This document shows, piece after piece, positions 1 through 8,438 of a DNA stretch of 64,000 nt (position 1 is its first letter; the number at the start of each line of letters is the position of its first letter). Position numbers and translations under genes: made by a program. A model generated the notes under the pieces. The model worked only from the letters and a program-made list of their open reading frames with translations. It searched no databases and was not told the origin of the DNA. This DNA comes from Clostridium omnivorum (GTDB lineage Bacteria; Bacillota; Clostridia; Clostridiales; Clostridiaceae), in assembly GCF_026012015.1 (NCBI RefSeq), contig NZ_BRXR01000001.1:342001-406000 (forward strand), read 5' to 3'.

Positions 1-573
1 ATTACCAATTTAACAATAGAAGCTTTAAATAATGCTAAGGACTTTTCCATAGTTTACAATGAATTTTTAAATTTTATAAAAGGCGAAGGCTGTGTTTTAT
101 GTGTATGGGGAACTGTTGATTTAAAAGAGCTTATTAGGAATGTAAAATATCATAGCTTAGATGTGTCTTCACTTCCAAAGGATTATATAGATATTCAAAA
201 ATATGCTACTAAGTACTTGAAATGTCCTAAGGGTACTAGCATAGGACTTCAAAAGGCCATAGAGTTATTAGAGGTACCTCTTGAACATAACCTTCATGAT
301 GCTTATAACGATGCTTACTATACAGCTGAAGTATTTAGAAAAATTTTTGATAAAAGCATAAAACCTAAAAAATACGAAACCTACAGAAGAAAATCTTCTA
401 ATAAAGAAAAATATAAAGTTGATACTGAAAGTATGTATTTTCAGTTTGAAAAAATGCTAAATAGAACAGTTACTGAGGAAGAAAAATCAATAATTAGACT
501 TGCATACATGATGGGAAAGACAAACCAGTTTCTCATTGAATCTCCAAATAAAGGCTCTAAAAATAACTCTTAA
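1..573 (+). CDS. 3'-5' exonuclease, DnaQ/RNase T family (5' end outside window)
   Basis: The reading frame is open from base 1, so the start codon and the first exonuclease motif lie upstream; 190 codons are visible. The DEDDh fold is recognised from the last motif HDAYNDA (around base 295-315), which is the H-x-A-x-x-D ExoIII signature, preceded by a Trp-Gly-Thr-Val-Asp stretch (about bases 106-120) typical of the ExoII region. Such proteins remove nucleotides from 3' ends of RNA or DNA in the cytoplasm using two metal ions. The last 60 residues are a Lys/Glu-rich tail that is not part of the nuclease fold. It resembles stand-alone KapD-like exonucleases; the substrate cannot be told from sequence. 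The next gene, on the same strand, starts 55 bp downstream. Confidence 0.8.
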   Translation: MTNLTIEALNNAKDFSIVYNEFLNFIKGEGCVLCVWGTVDLKELIRNVKYHSLDVSSLPKDYIDIQKYATKYLKCPKGTSIGLQKAIELLEVPLEHNLHDAYNDAYYTAEVFRKIFDKSIKPKKYETYRRKSSNKEKYKVDTESMYFQFEKMLNRTVTEEEKSIIRLAYMMGKTNQFLIESPNKGSKNNS

Positions 574-628
574 GTTCTAAAACATATAAAAGTAGTTAAA
601 ATTTTAAAACCATAAATGAGGTGAAATT

Positions 629-1624
629 ATGGTACGAGAAAGTGTACCTAAACCCACTGGAGCTTTTAAGAATGTGCAAAACCCTAAAGAAAAGTTTAAA
701 CCAAAACTTTATTTTTACACTATAAATTATCCAGAATATGAAAAAGATTTATGCCTTCTAGAAATGAAGTATATATTTGGTGAAAGCCCTAAAAACAAAT
801 ACATTTTTACAAATCATTATATAGATCCTTCTAGAAGCCCTTTTATAAAGCACTTTATTAATGTATTATATACTGGAAAATCATTAGAAGAAATAACATC
901 CAAAATATTATACTACAACGTATCCTACAATAACTTCAAGGTGTCTTTTATAGACCTAGGAGATGAAGATATACATTTTAAAGAAAGAAGAAGAATAGAA
1001 TCTATCATTGGATTTAATATTAATGGTTACGCTGACATCCATAATCCTGAAATAATTATCGGTATCACAAACATTAACGGTAAATGGATTTTGGGTGAAC
1101 TTACTCACAATAAATGCAAGTGGCAGCTTCATAATAAGAAGCCTTATTCTTATTGTAATGGTCTTGGCGTAAGAGTTGCCAGAGCCCTAGTTAATATTGC
1201 TATTAACAATGATTTTGATTGTAAGCTAATAGACCCTTGCTGCGGTGTAGGAAATGTAATAATAGAAGCATTATCCATAGGAGCTAAAATCAGGGGTTAT
1301 GAAATAAACCCTCTTATAGCTGAAAACGCTAATAAAAATCTAGAATATTTTGGCTACGAAAATAGAATTATAAATGGAGATATGCATAAAATAGTAGAAA
1401 AATACGATGCTGCTATTGTAGACCTACCCTATGGAGTTTTTTCTATTACTTCCTTAGAAGAGCAGTTAGCTATAATGCGTACTTCAAAAAAAATTGCAAA
1501 AAAATCACTTTTTGTTACTAATTATGATATGGAAAGTGAGCTTACTTCTCTAGGCTTTAAAATAGTTGATAGCTGTATTGTTTCAAAATCAAAGTTTAAG
1601 CGCCATATAACTATATGCATTTAG
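629..1624 (+). CDS. TRM11/UPF0020-family RNA guanine-N2 methyltransferase-like protein
   Basis: A 331-residue class I SAM-dependent methyltransferase. The C-terminal half carries the SAM-binding loop PCCGVGNVIIEAL (about residue 202) followed by an acidic ribose-binding strand (GYEIN), and a catalytic motif DLPYG (about 265), a variant of the N/D-P-P-Y motif of N-methyltransferases of the UPF0020 family. The N-terminal part is consistent with an RNA-binding THUMP-like region but I see no clear motif. Members methylate guanine N2 in tRNA or rRNA in the cytoplasm; the exact target here is unknown. The ATG follows a GAGGTG ribosome binding site by 7 nt. The gene converges on the germination operon. 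Confidence 0.75.
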   Translation: MVRESVPKPTGAFKNVQNPKEKFKPKLYFYTINYPEYEKDLCLLEMKYIFGESPKNKYIFTNHYIDPSRSPFIKHFINVLYTGKSLEEITSKILYYNVSYNNFKVSFIDLGDEDIHFKERRRIESIIGFNINGYADIHNPEIIIGITNINGKWILGELTHNKCKWQLHNKKPYSYCNGLGVRVARALVNIAINNDFDCKLIDPCCGVGNVIIEALSIGAKIRGYEINPLIAENANKNLEYFGYENRIINGDMHKIVEKYDAAIVDLPYGVFSITSLEEQLAIMRTSKKIAKKSLFVTNYDMESELTSLGFKIVDSCIVSKSKFKRHITICI

Positions 1625-1682
1625 AACATAAAAAACTAAGTTTCCTAAAATTATAAAAAGGAAAATTAAGAAATATATAATT

Positions 1683-1718
1683 AAGAAGGTCTATCTATAA
1701 AAATTCTCAGACCTTCTT
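1683..1718. terminator. Bidirectional rho-independent terminator candidate
   Basis: Ten-base arms AAGAAGGTCT (1683-1692) and AGACCTTCTT (1709-1718) flank a 16-nt loop between two convergent genes. A T-rich run follows on the plus strand. The hairpin includes the last codons and stop of the final ger gene. The minus-strand U tail is weak. Confidence 0.5.
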
Positions 1719-2810
1719 TAGTTTTGATTTTTTAGACTTATCATTTACAGATATAAGCAGCGCAATTATAGTTATATATACAATGCTTATTAATGTACTT
1801 ATTGGGTAAAAAATGTCCATAAGCCTTCTCCTTTGCGTCTCATTCTCCACCATAAGACATAATACAAACAAAAAAATACTTGTTGCTAAATAAAATTTAG
1901 CACTATTATTTTTCTTAAACATATCAGATATTATGAATATTATTGAAAAAAAGTTATTTGCTAAAGTCTTAAATGCAATTAGAATCCATAAAAATAAAAA
2001 AGGAAATCTTATGGAGTTTATTATTGGAAGATTAACGCTCTCTGTAACTAATAACGCTGGCCATAGGTTTTTGATTGTAACTGCGTATCCTAAATAGTAA
2101 ATGCACAAAAATATAATCCAACTATAAAGAAAAACAGAAATAGCTGTTGCTTTTAAACTAATTGCTTTAATTTTATTCTTATTTTTTAAATAGGGATAAA
2201 GCAGAAAGATCCCTTCAACACCACCATACGCATATGCACTTTGAAGGCTGCCCCTTAATATATTTTTATATCCAGATTCAAATACAGGTAATATATTAAG
2301 AATAGTTCCCCTTCTTAGAATAAAAAACTCTGCCATACCTAATGCTAACATTAAAAATAATGCAAGTTTATTTATCCTTCCCAATACTTTTATGCCCATA
2401 CTAGATAAATATAGAGCTAATAAAATACAGGGTATATATATTTTTAGCGGAGTTAAAAATGTGGTAGCATGAACTATTAAAACATTACTTAATCCTACAG
2501 CCACAGATATAAAATATACTATAAAATTAAACATAAAAAAAACATTGCATATGGTACCAAGTATTTTCCCTAAGTATTTTTTACTAAGAATTAATATATT
2601 TTCATTGGGGTGTTTTTTTGCATAGTATGTTAAAAGCATAGAAATAATTAAAGGGTATATTCCACCAATTATAGTTGTCATCCATCCATCTTGTTTAGCA
2701 TATCTTGCCATGAGACTGGGCATTGTCAATATATTTATACCTATAATAGACCCCACAATTATTGATATTCCTTCAATATCTTCTAATAACTCAGTTTTTT
2801 CAGCATTCAT
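1707..2810 (-). CDS. Spore germination protein GerB family (APC-type permease), third copy
   Basis: Integral membrane subunit of a GerA-type nutrient germinant receptor in the spore inner membrane. The protein (367 aa from the start chosen) is almost entirely hydrophobic with about ten predicted helices and shows GerB-family landmarks seen in the two other copies here: the first-helix Gly-x-x-Ile-Gly region, the QDGWM motif after helix 1, Pro-Glu/Asn-Glu-Asn before helix 3 and a KGxK-type turn (GIKVLGR). Known GerB proteins probably form the germinant-binding permease. Several upstream codons are possible (TTG at 2849), but the ATG at 2810 has a GGAGAG ribosome binding site 4-5 nt away and begins 13 nt after the preceding gerC stop, so I prefer it. 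Last gene of a seven-gene operon. Confidence 0.88.
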   Translation of the reverse strand: MNAEKTELLEDIEGISIIVGSIIGINILTMPSLMARYAKQDGWMTTIIGGIYPLIISMLLTYYAKKHPNENILILSKKYLGKILGTICNVFFMFNFIVYFISVAVGLSNVLIVHATTFLTPLKIYIPCILLALYLSSMGIKVLGRINKLALFLMLALGMAEFFILRRGTILNILPVFESGYKNILRGSLQSAYAYGGVEGIFLLYPYLKNKNKIKAISLKATAISVFLYSWIIFLCIYYLGYAVTIKNLWPALLVTESVNLPIINSIRFPFLFLWILIAFKTLANNFFSIIFIISDMFKKNNSAKFYLATSIFLFVLCLMVENETQRRRLMDIFYPISTLISIVYITIIALLISVNDKSKKSKLKKV

Positions 2811-2823
2811 TTTTCTCTCCATA

Positions 2824-3987
2824 TTAACTTCCATAGTGTCCCATTCCAAACTTATCCACTTTTACTTTTACCTTTACAGTAATATTTGAATTTGATACAA
2901 CTTCGTTCCAATTAGCTCCAGTATCTCTTCCATACTTTGCAACGGCATATATACCTAAATCAAGAAAATCCATCTTATATTTATTTTGCATATTACTAAT
3001 AAATCTATTACATTGTTCCTCAATCTTCCTTTCCATAAGCTTAGAAATTTGCTTTTGTTCTTTTTCATTTATATCCTTGAACATTGTATTTTCAATAATA
3101 TCTCCATTAAAAGATAAGTTAACTTCAAAATTATACTTTTCATTAACCTTATTACATTTTATCTTTCTTTTTACAACTGTATCATAATTAAGATAGTTTT
3201 TACTGTTATCCTGCATAGTAAGTATTCCCTTTACATTATTTTCTCTCATCATATTCATAATTCTAGCTTCGTTCATTGGCAATACATATGCCATTTTATC
3301 ATCTTTGAATACTGCCATTCCAGCTAGTTCAATGATCTTATCTTTTGTTTCTACATAAGGCATTACAAGATTTCTTCCTTCTGTATCCATCTTCAAATAT
3401 ATATCTAGAAGATTATATTCTTTTGCTAAAAAATTATAGCTTGTAGAATTTACTATAACACCCTCAATATAATCTGAAGAACTTTGATAACCTGGTATGT
3501 TAATCCTTAACATATCTTCAGCTTTTCCTTTACAAACCACAGCTGTACTTCTATCATTTACTTTACCGTTGGTGAATTCTAAATTAATTATATCCTCTAT
3601 TCCATTTACAGCCTTTTCCTCACTAAAAAGAGTTACTCTATGAATTCCAGGCACTATATTTTTATTTAAAGTCAATTGTCTATTTTGTCTTATTTCTCCT
3701 AGATTCGTCCCTCTGCCGACAACAACACTGCTTTCTGCACCTTTTGCTTCTGTATTACTTGGACTACTGCTAGAAAATAACCCCTCTTTTGTGCTGGCAG
3801 AACTTTTAAAATTGTACACACTATAAGAAAAAGTCTTTTCAATAGTTCCTTTAGTAGACTTCTTAATATCGTATCCAAACCCACCCAAAATGTCTATGTT
3901 TTGTATACTTGTGTCAGCTGTTTTCTTTGCATACATAAAAATTAAGATTAAAGCCATTAAGAACCAAACTATTTTCATTCTTTTCAT
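2824..3987 (-). CDS. Spore germination protein GerC family, third copy, no lipobox
   Basis: C subunit of the germinant receptor, normally a lipoprotein on the outer face of the spore inner membrane. The C-terminal GerAC domain is recognisable: the EGRNLVMPYVE block, the ITNMMREN-like stretch (IMNMMRENNVKG) and the ending with the DFLDLG and NWNEVVSNSNI motifs shared with the other two copies here. The N terminus has a hydrophobic anchor (IVWFLMALILIFMYA) followed by KKTADTS, but no Cys at the lipobox position, so lipidation is not expected. A TTG at 4017 abuts the previous stop, but the ATG at 3987, downstream of a GAGGAG, gives a better start (387 aa). The gene is translationally coupled within the ger operon. 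Confidence 0.87.
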   Translation of the reverse strand: MKRMKIVWFLMALILIFMYAKKTADTSIQNIDILGGFGYDIKKSTKGTIEKTFSYSVYNFKSSASTKEGLFSSSSPSNTEAKGAESSVVVGRGTNLGEIRQNRQLTLNKNIVPGIHRVTLFSEEKAVNGIEDIINLEFTNGKVNDRSTAVVCKGKAEDMLRINIPGYQSSSDYIEGVIVNSTSYNFLAKEYNLLDIYLKMDTEGRNLVMPYVETKDKIIELAGMAVFKDDKMAYVLPMNEARIMNMMRENNVKGILTMQDNSKNYLNYDTVVKRKIKCNKVNEKYNFEVNLSFNGDIIENTMFKDINEKEQKQISKLMERKIEEQCNRFISNMQNKYKMDFLDLGIYAVAKYGRDTGANWNEVVSNSNITVKVKVKVDKFGMGHYGS

Positions 3988-4017
3988 AAGAGACTTATTC
4001 TCCTCATTATATTTCAA

Positions 4018-5139
4018 TTAATATTGACCTCTACCTACATTTGTAACCTTAACTTTTACATTCACCTTTATGTTAGAATTGGAAACTATATCATTCCAAT
4101 CTACCCCTGTTTCCTTTCCATACTTGGCAGATGCAACCCAGCCTAACTGAAGAAAATCATACTTAAACTGATTTTGCATTTTGTCTATAAACCTGTTACA
4201 TTCTTCTTCAACATGATTCTCCATATCACTTTCAAACTTTTTCATAATCTTAGGATCCTTTGTAAGATTGGCATACATTTCGTTATCAAGTATTTCTCCA
4301 TCTAGCTTTAAATCAATAGTAAAACTATATTTATCACCCACTTTTACACATTTAACTTTCCTATTTGTCTTTGCCATATAGTTTACAGATTTCGATGCAC
4401 TATCTTGAAGCGTAAGTGCCCCTCTAACTTTATTTTCTCTTAGCATGTTCATTATTCTAGTATCATTCATATCCAATACCGTCATCAACTTGTCTTTATT
4501 AAAAACAGCCATTCCTGATATTTTAATTCCATTACTGTCCATGCTAATATAGGGAACAACCGCGTTTCTTCCTTCAGCTTCTAAAGACAATAAAACGTTT
4601 CTAAAAGTATAATTCTCTTTAAAGAAATTGTATGATACAGAATTTTTAACCATATCACTCATATACTCTGAAGGATTTTCAATGCCTGGAAGACTGCTTT
4701 TAAAGTAATTTTCATTTTTCCCCTTACATACTACCATGTATGCATTTTCATCTATTATTGGATTTTTAAAGACTATATCTAGTGTTGGACGTATACCCTT
4801 TTTTGCATACTCCTCATCATAAACATATATTTTAATTAAACCCAAGAAAAAGGTCTTTCCTGTTTTTCTTTGCCTGTCTTCTCTTGTTTTTCCCACAGTT
4901 CTGCCTCTTCCAACACGTATACCAGTTGCAACACTTTCATCTTCCTTATACATGTTAGCAGCTGCCAAAACTGTATATTCTCCACTTCCTTTTGATGTAA
5001 TTTCAAATCCAGAGCCTATGCCTACATATATATCCAAGTCCTCAACATTTTGGAGCTTCTTTTTGGGTCCAACAAAAAAAATTGCTAATACGATAATGCA
5101 TAAAATAAAAATAAGAGCTTTATCTTTATACGCTTTCAT
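4018..5139 (-). CDS. Spore germination protein GerC family, second copy, no lipobox
   Basis: A 373-residue GerAC-domain protein, clearly paralogous to the neighbouring C subunits (shared motifs: GRGRTVGKTREDRQR, EGRNAVVPYI, RIMNMLRENKVRGALTLQD, DWNDIVSNSNI). It should sit at the outer face of the spore inner membrane as the third subunit of the germinant receptor. The N-terminal hydrophobic segment (residues 8-24) contains one Cys (LCIIVL), but it is in the middle of the segment, not at a lipobox, and the position normally occupied by Cys-Trp-Asp is Gly-Pro-Lys. The ATG has a strong AGGAGG site and overlaps the upstream gerB by 14 bp, typical of translational coupling. Confidence 0.88.
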   Translation of the reverse strand: MKAYKDKALIFILCIIVLAIFFVGPKKKLQNVEDLDIYVGIGSGFEITSKGSGEYTVLAAANMYKEDESVATGIRVGRGRTVGKTREDRQRKTGKTFFLGLIKIYVYDEEYAKKGIRPTLDIVFKNPIIDENAYMVVCKGKNENYFKSSLPGIENPSEYMSDMVKNSVSYNFFKENYTFRNVLLSLEAEGRNAVVPYISMDSNGIKISGMAVFNKDKLMTVLDMNDTRIMNMLRENKVRGALTLQDSASKSVNYMAKTNRKVKCVKVGDKYSFTIDLKLDGEILDNEMYANLTKDPKIMKKFESDMENHVEEECNRFIDKMQNQFKYDFLQLGWVASAKYGKETGVDWNDIVSNSNIKVNVKVKVTNVGRGQY

Positions 5140-6223
5140 TTTTCCTCCTGGATTCTAGCTTTATAGCTATACTTACTAATGTTATATAAAATAGATTATA
5201 GAGAACACTTATTCTAGAAGTATAGCTTATAATTATGACTCTATCGGTATAATTTTTATAGAATAATAGAGTTATGATAATTAATATAGTTGAAATAAAA
5301 AAATATACATAATTTTTACTTTTTATTTTTTTAATGTCATCCAATATAAACATATAACTGTAGCTTAAGATTGAAACTGACTTTGCAGCAATAAATATCC
5401 AAAATGAAACAAATATATATCTAAAGTTAGTCAATAATTCTAATTTCACCCCTTCTGTCACAGTAATAAATGTATATAGTGTTCTCGGAATAATATTTAT
5501 TCCTAAATAATATATAGATATAAATGTAATCCAGACATACAAAAGGCAGGTGATACCTACTGATTTTAAAACAGAAGATTTTATTTTTTTGCTGTCATTT
5601 ATAAAAGGATATATTAAAAATATAAATTCCATTAATGAATAATCATAAATAGTAGATTCACTATCCTTTAATATATTTAAAAGGCTTGCTTGAAATACTG
5701 GTTGTATGTTTAGTATACTGCCTTCTCTTATAATCAGTAATGTTGGTACTATAATTGCTATTATCATTATAAAACATATAGTACTTATTCTTCCTAAAAC
5801 CTTAATACCTTTTGAAGCAGCATAAACTGAAACTAATAAAAAAATTATACTAAACTGTAATTTAGTTATTGATTGCAAAATATCCACTCTTACTATTGAG
5901 CCCATTAATGAGATTAATGGAGGAATATAACTAAAAAAACTTAACATAAAAAGAATATTTAAAAATGTACCAAATGGTTTACCGAACAACTTTTTGGTCA
6001 AAGCTAGAATATTATCCTTTGGATATTTATTACTCACATATATAGCTATTAGAGCAACATATAGCGGATAAACAGCACCTATTATTACAGATATCCATCC
6101 ATCCTGTCTAGCATGTATAATCGCTAAACTAGGCAGCTGAGTTACAGAAACATCCATCATTATTCCTATTAACAAAAAGGCGACTTCATTTGGAGTTAGA
6201 AGATTTTTTGTTTCTAAGTTCAT
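5126..6223 (-). CDS. Spore germination protein GerB family, second copy
   Basis: A 365-residue polytopic membrane protein of the GerB/APC-type family, second of three B subunits in this operon. It has about ten hydrophobic segments, the QDGWIS motif after helix 1, the PKDNIL motif before helix 3 and GIKVLGRIS, all matching the other copies. Family members form the transmembrane, germinant-responsive part of the receptor in the spore inner membrane. The ATG lies 7 nt after an AGAGGTGATT site and only 2 bp after the upstream gerC stop. It overlaps the downstream gerC start by 14 bp. The co-existence of several B subunits with one A subunit suggests alternative receptors sharing an A subunit (inference). 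Confidence 0.88.
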   Translation of the reverse strand: MNLETKNLLTPNEVAFLLIGIMMDVSVTQLPSLAIIHARQDGWISVIIGAVYPLYVALIAIYVSNKYPKDNILALTKKLFGKPFGTFLNILFMLSFFSYIPPLISLMGSIVRVDILQSITKLQFSIIFLLVSVYAASKGIKVLGRISTICFIMIIAIIVPTLLIIREGSILNIQPVFQASLLNILKDSESTIYDYSLMEFIFLIYPFINDSKKIKSSVLKSVGITCLLYVWITFISIYYLGINIIPRTLYTFITVTEGVKLELLTNFRYIFVSFWIFIAAKSVSILSYSYMFILDDIKKIKSKNYVYFFISTILIIITLLFYKNYTDRVIIISYTSRISVLYNLFYITLVSIAIKLESRRKNESV

Positions 6224-6225
6224 AT

Positions 6226-7338
6226 TTAATAATCACCTCTTCCTTGGGTGTCCACTGCAACCTTTACATTTACATCAATTTTTGCATTGGAAACAACTTC
6301 GTTCCAATCTATATTCTTTCTTCTGCCGAACTTTGCTGCCGCCTCCCTCCCAAGTCCAATACAATCCATCTTGTACTGATTTTGCATTTTATTTATAAAC
6401 TCATAGCATTCTTTTTCAAGCTGCTTTTCCAAATCCTTTTCAAACTTTTTTCTAACTTCACTATCCTTAGTTATATTACTGTACATCTCGTTATTTATCA
6501 CATTTCCACTAAATTTAATACTTATAGTAAATCTATATTTTTCTCCTTCCTTATAGCATTTTACTTTTCTTTTGCCTGTCTTTCCTTCAAAATCAATATA
6601 CTCTTTAGAGCTTTTTTGAAGGGATGCCATTCCTGTTACATTATCATATTTTAAAAAGCTAAGTGCTTTAGAATCCTCAAAATCAAGTTTCAACACCATC
6701 TTGTCTTCTTTAAAAAAGGCCAAACCCGTCATTTCTATTCCTTCATCTTTTATATCAAGAAATGGAAGTACTAAACTTCTCCCCTCTGCCGCAATTCTAA
6801 CATAAGCATCATAGAGCTTAAAATTTTCGGAATAAAAATTAAAAGTTCTTGCTGCTTCAATAAGTCCTTCCATATAAGCTGAAGCACTGCTGTATCCTGT
6901 ATTCTTTACATTAAAAAATTCTTCAGATTTACCATTACATACTGCCATAAAAGCTCTATCATTGGTTTCTGGGTTTCTTATTCTGTCTTCTATTATGGAC
7001 TTTATTCCTGTCCTGGCATATTCCTCTCCAATTAGCACCACAGTTTCTTGACCTTGAACAAACTTTTTATTTAGCCTGCGCTGTCTATTTTGAATGACCT
7101 CCCCAATATTGTTTCCCCTTTCAGTAGTAACTGCATTAATTCTGCTTCCATCTGCTTTAAATATACTTAGGCTTAGTGGAAGGCTATATTCTGCTTCAGC
7201 TTTATTACTTTTATTTAAATCATAGCCAACCCCATTTATAGTTTCTAACTCTTCTATAGGCTTACGTTCCTGCCCAATGCTGATAAAAATATAGATAGAA
7301 AGGCCTAAAAGTAGAATAGCGTATTTTTTTTTATTCAC
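6226..7338 (-). CDS. Spore germination protein GerC family, first copy, no lipobox
   Basis: GerAC-domain protein of 370 residues, the C subunit directly following gerA-gerB. The motifs GNNIGEVIQNRQRRLNKKFVQG, EGRSLVLPFLD and DWNEVVSNAKI are shared with the two later copies (first motif quoted in part: GEVIQNRQRRLNKK). Normally this is a lipoprotein exposed on the outer leaflet of the spore inner membrane. Here the N-terminal segment ILLLGLSIYIFISIGQERKP has Gly where the family's lipobox Cys would be, before the conserved I-E-E-L. It would therefore be a simple membrane-anchored protein. The start is a GTG that overlaps the gerB stop in a GTGA arrangement. Confidence 0.88.
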   Translation of the reverse strand: MNKKKYAILLLGLSIYIFISIGQERKPIEELETINGVGYDLNKSNKAEAEYSLPLSLSIFKADGSRINAVTTERGNNIGEVIQNRQRRLNKKFVQGQETVVLIGEEYARTGIKSIIEDRIRNPETNDRAFMAVCNGKSEEFFNVKNTGYSSASAYMEGLIEAARTFNFYSENFKLYDAYVRIAAEGRSLVLPFLDIKDEGIEMTGLAFFKEDKMVLKLDFEDSKALSFLKYDNVTGMASLQKSSKEYIDFEGKTGKRKVKCYKEGEKYRFTISIKFSGNVINNEMYSNITKDSEVRKKFEKDLEKQLEKECYEFINKMQNQYKMDCIGLGREAAAKFGRRKNIDWNEVVSNAKIDVNVKVAVDTQGRGDY

Positions 7339-8438
7339 TGTTTATCCCTCTCTTTAAAGAAAACAATAATTATCATTACTGTGATGTATACAAGATTATA
7401 TGTTAAAGATATCTGAGTAATAAGACTTGTAAGCTTTTGCCTATTAGCTTCATTTCCAAATTTCAAAGTTATATAAATCAAAAGTGGATAAAGTATAAAA
7501 TACATTCTATTAATTTTCTTTTCACTTAAATAATTTTTTGCAATACAAACTCCTCCAAATAAATATATAGCGCCGCTCCTAAAGGCAACTAAGCTCCACA
7601 GAAGAAGAAAAATATATCTAAAATTATTTATAGCTGTTATAGTTACTACATCAGTAACTTCAAGAAATGACCAATAGAACTTTTCAACAATATCCGGTCC
7701 AAAGTAAAAAATTGCTATAAACACAACCCATGTATATATTGCTGCTATAATGCTTAGATTGAATATTGAAGAAGCCTTCATTTTACTCCTATCCTTCATA
7801 AAGGGATACATTAAAAATATAATTTCACCGCCAGTATAAGCAAATGTTGATTGCCAGCTTCCCTTTAGCAGTGCTTTAATGCTCACATCTGTAATTGGCA
7901 TAATATTTGTTAGGTGTCCAGTATTTAATGCTGGAATAGAAGTAAAAACAAGTACAATAATTATATAAAATGTAATTTCACTAATTACTCCAATAGCACG
8001 CATTCCTTTATAACTTGCATAAATAATTATCATATAATAAACCATTAAAACCTTAAAAGGTGTCAAAAACCCTAATATAAAAGCACGAATTATGTTAGTA
8101 TAATAGCTTGCTATCATAGCTATAAATATCATAAAGTAGGCAAATAATAAGAAGTTTATTATGGCACCAATATATTTGCCAAAGTACTTTTTGTTTATTG
8201 TCATCAAATTTTCTTTAGGTAATTTTTTTGCTATAAAATTAGCAGCTACAAATATATAAGCTGGATACCAGATTCCCATTAATGTTGAAATCCATCCATC
8301 TTGGTATGCAGCCTTTACAACTCCGTTTGGTAGAGATAATAAGCCTACTCCAACTATTGCTCCAAAAACAATAAAAGTAAACTGACTTGTTGATAGCATT
8401 TCTTGATTTTTACTTGAACCTGCACTCATGCTATTCAC
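7335..8438 (-). CDS. Spore germination protein GerB family, first copy
   Basis: First B subunit (367 aa) of the germinant receptor operon, a polytopic inner-membrane protein of spores with about ten helices and the family's QDGWISTLMG, PKENL and KGMRAIG motifs. GerB is thought to bind or transmit the nutrient germinant signal. The start is a GTG overlapping the gerA stop codon by GTGA; an in-frame ATG at codon 4 is an alternative. The gene sits in the canonical A-B-C order at the head of the operon, so A, this B and the first C probably make the basic receptor. Confidence 0.88.
   Translation of the reverse strand: MNSMSAGSSKNQEMLSTSQFTFIVFGAIVGVGLLSLPNGVVKAAYQDGWISTLMGIWYPAYIFVAANFIAKKLPKENLMTINKKYFGKYIGAIINFLLFAYFMIFIAMIASYYTNIIRAFILGFLTPFKVLMVYYMIIIYASYKGMRAIGVISEITFYIIIVLVFTSIPALNTGHLTNIMPITDVSIKALLKGSWQSTFAYTGGEIIFLMYPFMKDRSKMKASSIFNLSIIAAIYTWVVFIAIFYFGPDIVEKFYWSFLEVTDVVTITAINNFRYIFLLLWSLVAFRSGAIYLFGGVCIAKNYLSEKKINRMYFILYPLLIYITLKFGNEANRQKLTSLITQISLTYNLVYITVMIIIVFFKERDKQ

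Noticed and set aside
6190-6654. 154-codon plus-strand open frame across the ger genes
   Set aside because: It is antisense to coupled gerB and gerC genes with full family motifs, is Phe/Ser-rich in the manner of antisense AT-rich DNA, and has no ribosome binding site.
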